NCBI GenBank assembly: GCA_029946075.1
Contig: JAQSDT010000031.1
Span: 1-8,701, forward strand
Source: a bacterium
GTDB lineage: Bacteria > Pseudomonadota > Alphaproteobacteria > Rhizobiales > Xanthobacteraceae
Direction: 5' to 3'
Length of the DNA: 8,701 bases
Made by a program: the position numbers and the translations under genes. A model generated the notes under the pieces. The model was given only the letters and a program-made list of their open reading frames with translations, had not been told where the DNA came from and made no database searches. Positions 5,353 through 8,701 of the stretch are shown here, piece by piece; the first letter of the stretch is position 1; every line of letters begins with the position of its first letter.

Positions 5353-6507
5353 ATGTCAAGACGCACGAACGCAATTCTGGCAGCGGTCCTCGCCTGTGGA
5401 CTGTTCATGGCCGCGCCGCGCGCGCAATCCGCGGAGATCCGAAGCCAACGCCTCAACGTCGTGTTCCTGAACCCCGGAAAAACCGGCGAAGTGTTTTGGG
5501 ACATGGTGTCCGCAACCATGAAGGCGGCCGGCGCCAGGCTCGACATGTCCGTGGAAGTACTGACCGCGGAGCGCAACTTCCGCCGCATGCAGGAACTGGG
5601 AATTGCAGCGACCAGCCGGACAAGGAAGCCTGATTTTCTGGTGTTGGTGAACGAAGAGTCCGCGGCGTTCCCGATTCTCGAGGCCGCCGAGGCGGCCGGC
5701 ATCAAGACCCTGATGCTTTCGAACCCGTTCGTCGGCGCCGAAGTCGAGCGGATCGGTCCGCCGCGCCATAACTACAAAATGTACCTTGGAGATATCACCA
5801 CCGACCTGGAAGCCGCGGGCGCCCGGATGGCGGATGCGTTGTTCGACGCAGCGCGCGCCGGCAGGTCGCAGAGCGAGGACGGCAAGATACATATCCTGGC
5901 GATCGGTGGCGATGAAACCACCCCTTCTTCCATCGAGCGCAACAATGGTCTGGCCCGCGCCGCGGCCAAGGCACCCGACGTCGTCATCGACCGGATGCTC
6001 TTCGCCAACTGGACGGCGTCCGAGGCCGAACGCATTACGACCAACTATCTGGCCTGGGCCTCCCGCAAGAATATCCGGGTGGCAGGCATCTGGGCGGGCA
6101 ACGATCCGATGGCCCTCGGCGCGCTCAAGGCGGTCAGCGCCGCCCATCTTCAGCCCGGCAAGGATCTGCAGGTCGTCGGTCTGAACTGGTCGATGGACGC
6201 GTTGCGGGAGATCGAGGCGGGCCGGCTGCTGCTGACCGATGGCGGTCATTTCCTGCTCGGCGGCTGGTCGATGGTGCTGCTGCGGGATTATGCCGATGGC
6301 TGCGATTTCGCCACCAACACACCGCATGTGAAGCTCAAGACGTCGGCCATCACGCGGGCCAACCTCTCCTCCGTGAATGATTTGGTTCGGGATCGCGCCT
6401 TCGACCGGATCGACTTTCAGCGCTTCAGGGCGACGGCCAAATGCGGCTTCTATGACTTTTCCGTCGAAGCCCTGGTGCGCTCGCTGTTGCCTGCTGGCGG
6501 CGGCTGA
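5353..6507 (+). CDS. Periplasmic sugar-binding-like (type I, Peripla_BP_4) substrate-binding protein
   Basis: This is a 384-residue secreted binding protein. Residues 1-27 form a Sec signal (MSRR, hydrophobic run, cleavage after A-Q-S-A27). The mature protein has the type I periplasmic binding fold of ribose/galactose-binding proteins: first strand LNVVFLNPGKTGEVFW at 34-49, ligand-loop and helix region with GGDETTPSSIERNNGLARA at 185-203, and the IWAGNDPMALGALKAV block at 246-261, the family's nD-x-xAlGa signature. AGGGG at 5343-5347, five bases before the ATG, sets the start. The open frame continues upstream to a TTG at 5329 without support. It is followed 26 bases later by a GGDEF-EAL gene and no transporter genes. 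It therefore most likely acts as a ligand sensor for that membrane enzyme and not as a transport component. The ligand is unknown. A sugar or an AI-2-like molecule is possible. Confidence 0.87.
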   Translation: MSRRTNAILAAVLACGLFMAAPRAQSAEIRSQRLNVVFLNPGKTGEVFWDMVSATMKAAGARLDMSVEVLTAERNFRRMQELGIAATSRTRKPDFLVLVNEESAAFPILEAAEAAGIKTLMLSNPFVGAEVERIGPPRHNYKMYLGDITTDLEAAGARMADALFDAARAGRSQSEDGKIHILAIGGDETTPSSIERNNGLARAAAKAPDVVIDRMLFANWTASEAERITTNYLAWASRKNIRVAGIWAGNDPMALGALKAVSAAHLQPGKDLQVVGLNWSMDALREIEAGRLLLTDGGHFLLGGWSMVLLRDYADGCDFATNTPHVKLKTSAITRANLSSVNDLVRDRAFDRIDFQRFRATAKCGFYDFSVEALVRSLLPAGGG

Positions 6508-6533
6508 GAGCCGGCACGCAAGAGACGAATGCC

Positions 6534-8585
6534 ATGAACCGAGAGCTTGATCTTGCGGCCAAAGCGGACGCATCGCCCGGCGAACGCCGGCCGGGGCCCT
6601 CGCGCACGGTCGTCAATTCCATGCTGTGGGCGACGTTGCCGATCCTGCTGATCGTGCAACTGCTCACCTTCGCTGCGTTGGAGTTTTCCAACCTGTGGTC
6701 GGCGAAGGAGAAATTCGACGCGCGTATGGTCGAAGTTGCCGAAAGCCGTGCGCCGTTGATCGCCGAGCCGCTCTGGAAAATGCGCTACGAGCAGATCGCC
6801 AACATCCAGCATGAAATCCTCGGGGATCGCGCGATTACGTCGGTCACGATCTATGACGACACGGACACTGCGGTGGCTTCGGCACGCGAGCGGCCCGCCA
6901 ACATGGTCGGTGGGTCGGTGCGGCGTCCGATCAATTATCGCAATGGCAACATTGCAGTGGAGGCGGGCTCGATCCAGATCGCCTATTCCTACGACACGCT
7001 CTATGCAGGCGCCGGGACGGCGTTCCTGCGGCTTCTCGTGGTTGGCGTGATTGCGACGCTGGCCATGCTCGTGGCGCTCAGGATATCGGCCAATATCTTT
7101 GTCGGCAATCCGCTGTCGGCGATGATCGCGACGATCCGGCGCAGCGAGCGCGACGGACGGGCCTACAGCGCCGAGATAAACGCCAACAATGAATTTGGTC
7201 AGCTCGCCGACGCCTTCAACGGCATGCAGCGGGCGACCACGGATGCGATCGACAGGTTGGGCTACCTTGCCCGGCACGATCCGCTCACCGGACTACCCAA
7301 TCGCCGCGCCTTGAGCGAGCGGCTGGCGTCGATCTGCAACGAGGTGCGCTGCCCGGAGTTGTTGGTCGCTCTGCACTTCCTCGACCTCGACGATTTCAAG
7401 GCCGTCAACGACACCTTCGGCCACGAAGCCGGCGACCGGTTGCTGGTTAACGTCGCCGAGCGGCTCCGTGGGGCGATCGCACCGGAAGACTGGGTTGCGC
7501 GGCTCGGCGGCGACGAGTTCGTCGTCATTCAATTCGACGTCGAAGGCGAAGAGCACGCGCTGGCGCTGGCGGAGCGGCTGCTCGCCGCAATTTCACTGCC
7601 CATCGAAATTCACGACAAGAAGATCGCTCCGCGCGGCAGCATCGGAGTCGCGGTGCGCAAGGCCTCCGATCCCGAAGTGGTTCGCCTGCCGACGCTTGCC
7701 GACATCGCGCTCTATCAGGCCAAGAGCAGGAGCCAGGGCACCGTTGCCATCCTCAACGAGGCGCTGCAAAAGGCCCATGACAGGCGGCGTGAACTGGAAT
7801 TGGCCATTCCTGCTGCCTTTGCCGAACGACAATTCGAGGTGTGGTACCAGAGCCAGATCGAACTCAGGAACAACCGGGTGGTGGGCCTGGAAGCGTTGAT
7901 CCGCTGGCGCCACCCGGAACATGGCCTCATCGGGCCAGACGAATTCCTGCCGCTGATCGAACGCGGTGGGAACGGCGCCAGGCTGACGCTCTTCGTGCTG
8001 GAGGACGCCTGCATGGCGCTCGCGACGCTGGCGGCCTCCGGCAGATCGGACATTCGCGTGGCGATCAACCTGCCGCCGTCGGAGCTTACCGATCATTCCT
8101 TCGCCGACCAATTGCAAGCCGTCTGTGCACGGCTTGACGTGCCGACGACCCGGCTTGAACTCGAGATCACCGAAGGCTCCCTGATCAACAACATTGCCGG
8201 CACATTCCAGGTGCTGGAGCGGCTACGCAGCCTCGGTGTGACGATCGCGCTCGATGATTTCGGCACCGGCTACTCGTCTCTGGCCCATATGCGCCGGTTC
8301 CCGCTCGACAAGATCAAGATCGACAAAGCTTTCATTCGCGACATCCCCGGCAATGCCGAGGACAAGGCCATCGTCGGCATCATCGCGTCACTTGCGAAGA
8401 CGCTCAACCTGACCGTCGTGGCCGAAGGCATCGAACGCATCGAACAGGCGCGTGCCATGGCCGATATCGGCGTCGCGCAAGGGCAGGGTTATTTCTACCA
8501 GCGTCCGCAGCCGCTCCTCCAGGTGCTGGCATTCCTCGGCGAGCCGCGAAACCAGACGGCAGGCATGCGCGTGATCACGGGATAG
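6534..8585 (+). CDS. Membrane GGDEF-EAL c-di-GMP cyclase/phosphodiesterase with periplasmic sensor
   Basis: This is a 683-residue inner-membrane enzyme. Order: cytoplasmic tail 1-26; membrane helix about 27-49; periplasmic region about 51-160; second helix about 162-184; HAMP-like linker about 185-240; GGDEF domain about 245-405; EAL domain about 418-668. The cyclase motif G325-G-D-E-F329 is intact. The inhibitory RxxD site is lost, with A316-P-E-D319 in its place. The EAL metal and catalytic residues appear complete: E453-A-L, N512, E544, D574-D575 in DDFGTG, K595, E631 and Q651. The family makes c-di-GMP from two GTP and/or cuts it to pGpG. Both activities look possible here. The start lies 26 bases after the binding-protein stop, behind a weak AAGAGA tract, which suggests co-transcription and perhaps translational coupling. 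Ligand-loaded binding protein probably contacts the periplasmic region, as NspS does with MbaA. Confidence 0.9.
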   Translation: MNRELDLAAKADASPGERRPGPSRTVVNSMLWATLPILLIVQLLTFAALEFSNLWSAKEKFDARMVEVAESRAPLIAEPLWKMRYEQIANIQHEILGDRAITSVTIYDDTDTAVASARERPANMVGGSVRRPINYRNGNIAVEAGSIQIAYSYDTLYAGAGTAFLRLLVVGVIATLAMLVALRISANIFVGNPLSAMIATIRRSERDGRAYSAEINANNEFGQLADAFNGMQRATTDAIDRLGYLARHDPLTGLPNRRALSERLASICNEVRCPELLVALHFLDLDDFKAVNDTFGHEAGDRLLVNVAERLRGAIAPEDWVARLGGDEFVVIQFDVEGEEHALALAERLLAAISLPIEIHDKKIAPRGSIGVAVRKASDPEVVRLPTLADIALYQAKSRSQGTVAILNEALQKAHDRRRELELAIPAAFAERQFEVWYQSQIELRNNRVVGLEALIRWRHPEHGLIGPDEFLPLIERGGNGARLTLFVLEDACMALATLAASGRSDIRVAINLPPSELTDHSFADQLQAVCARLDVPTTRLELEITEGSLINNIAGTFQVLERLRSLGVTIALDDFGTGYSSLAHMRRFPLDKIKIDKAFIRDIPGNAEDKAIVGIIASLAKTLNLTVVAEGIERIEQARAMADIGVAQGQGYFYQRPQPLLQVLAFLGEPRNQTAGMRVITG

Positions 8586-8589
8586 TTGC

Positions 8590-8635
8590 GCCGCCGGTGA
8601 GGATTGGGATCAGGCCTGGGGACACACCGGCAGGG
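8590..8635 (+). repeat. 46-bp direct repeat, right copy (detached cupin 3' end)
   Basis: This is a copy of the final codons of the cupin gene, starting four bases after the GGDEF-EAL stop codon, with no upstream cupin sequence attached. It differs from 5064-5109 at three synonymous third positions. The cupin stop codon is not kept: the frame reads on through G-R-A-E-L to the end of the window. It looks like a detached gene end bracketing the signalling operon. Confidence 0.85.
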
Positions 8636-8672
8636 CGGAATTGGGGGGCCGATCGCCGGGCAGATCACTCGG

Positions 8673-8701
8673 CTATCGCAGCACGATCCACACCGGCGCG
8701 T
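8673..8701 (-). CDS. Possible 3' end of a convergent gene (mostly outside window)
   Basis: On the minus strand the last visible codons read A-P-V-W-I-V-L-R followed by TAG at 8673-8675, with third positions nearly all G or C as in coding DNA of this genome. The fragment is too short to identify. Another minus frame gives a stop at 8665, so this call is weak. Confidence 0.2.

Noticed and set aside
5356..6573. 405-codon minus-strand open frame opposite the periplasmic binding protein
   Set aside because: It is a long antisense frame due to high GC. It has no recognisable domain, and the plus strand has a signal peptide, family motifs and a ribosome binding site.

Overview
The window looks like chromosomal DNA of an alphaproteobacterium, most likely Rhizobiales and probably Bradyrhizobium-like. 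The grounds are high GC, two solitary substrate-binding proteins of the ABC_sub_bind (PF04392) type common in that group, and two copies of a short intergenic motif that reads 'MSVxxxKA' when translated. The genus is an inference from sequence style and was not tested by a search.

Layout. (1) Positions 1-413 hold the end of a small operon for two short peptides with double-glycine (bacteriocin/microcin-type) leaders, closed by a clear hairpin terminator. (2) A GNAT acetyltransferase gene lies on the minus strand and converges on that terminator. (3) A 389-base intergenic stretch holds a nested palindrome and one dispersed-repeat copy. (4) Positions 1356-4450 hold two divergent paralogous PF04392 substrate-binding proteins on either side of a secreted Sel1-repeat protein. 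No permease or ATPase gene is present in the window. (5) A single-domain cupin gene follows. (6) Positions 5353-8585 hold a two-gene operon: a secreted type I periplasmic binding protein, then a membrane-bound GGDEF-EAL c-di-GMP enzyme with a periplasmic sensor region. (7) Just after the GGDEF-EAL stop codon, a 46-base near-copy of the 3' end of the cupin gene appears, so the signalling operon is bracketed by direct repeats.

How the genes may work together. The best-supported functional unit is the binding protein plus GGDEF-EAL pair. It resembles in design the known NspS-MbaA (polyamine) and LuxP-LuxQ (AI-2) sensor pairs, in which a periplasmic binding protein reports ligand to a membrane signalling enzyme. 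The SBP/Sel1/SBP stretch is lower in GC where sampled and looks like accessory material. The double-glycine peptides would need a peptidase-containing ABC exporter, which may lie left of the window. The most interesting observations are the bracketing repeat, the sensor/c-di-GMP pair, and the tandem leader peptides. No CRISPR array, tRNA, rRNA or recognisable transposase gene was seen.
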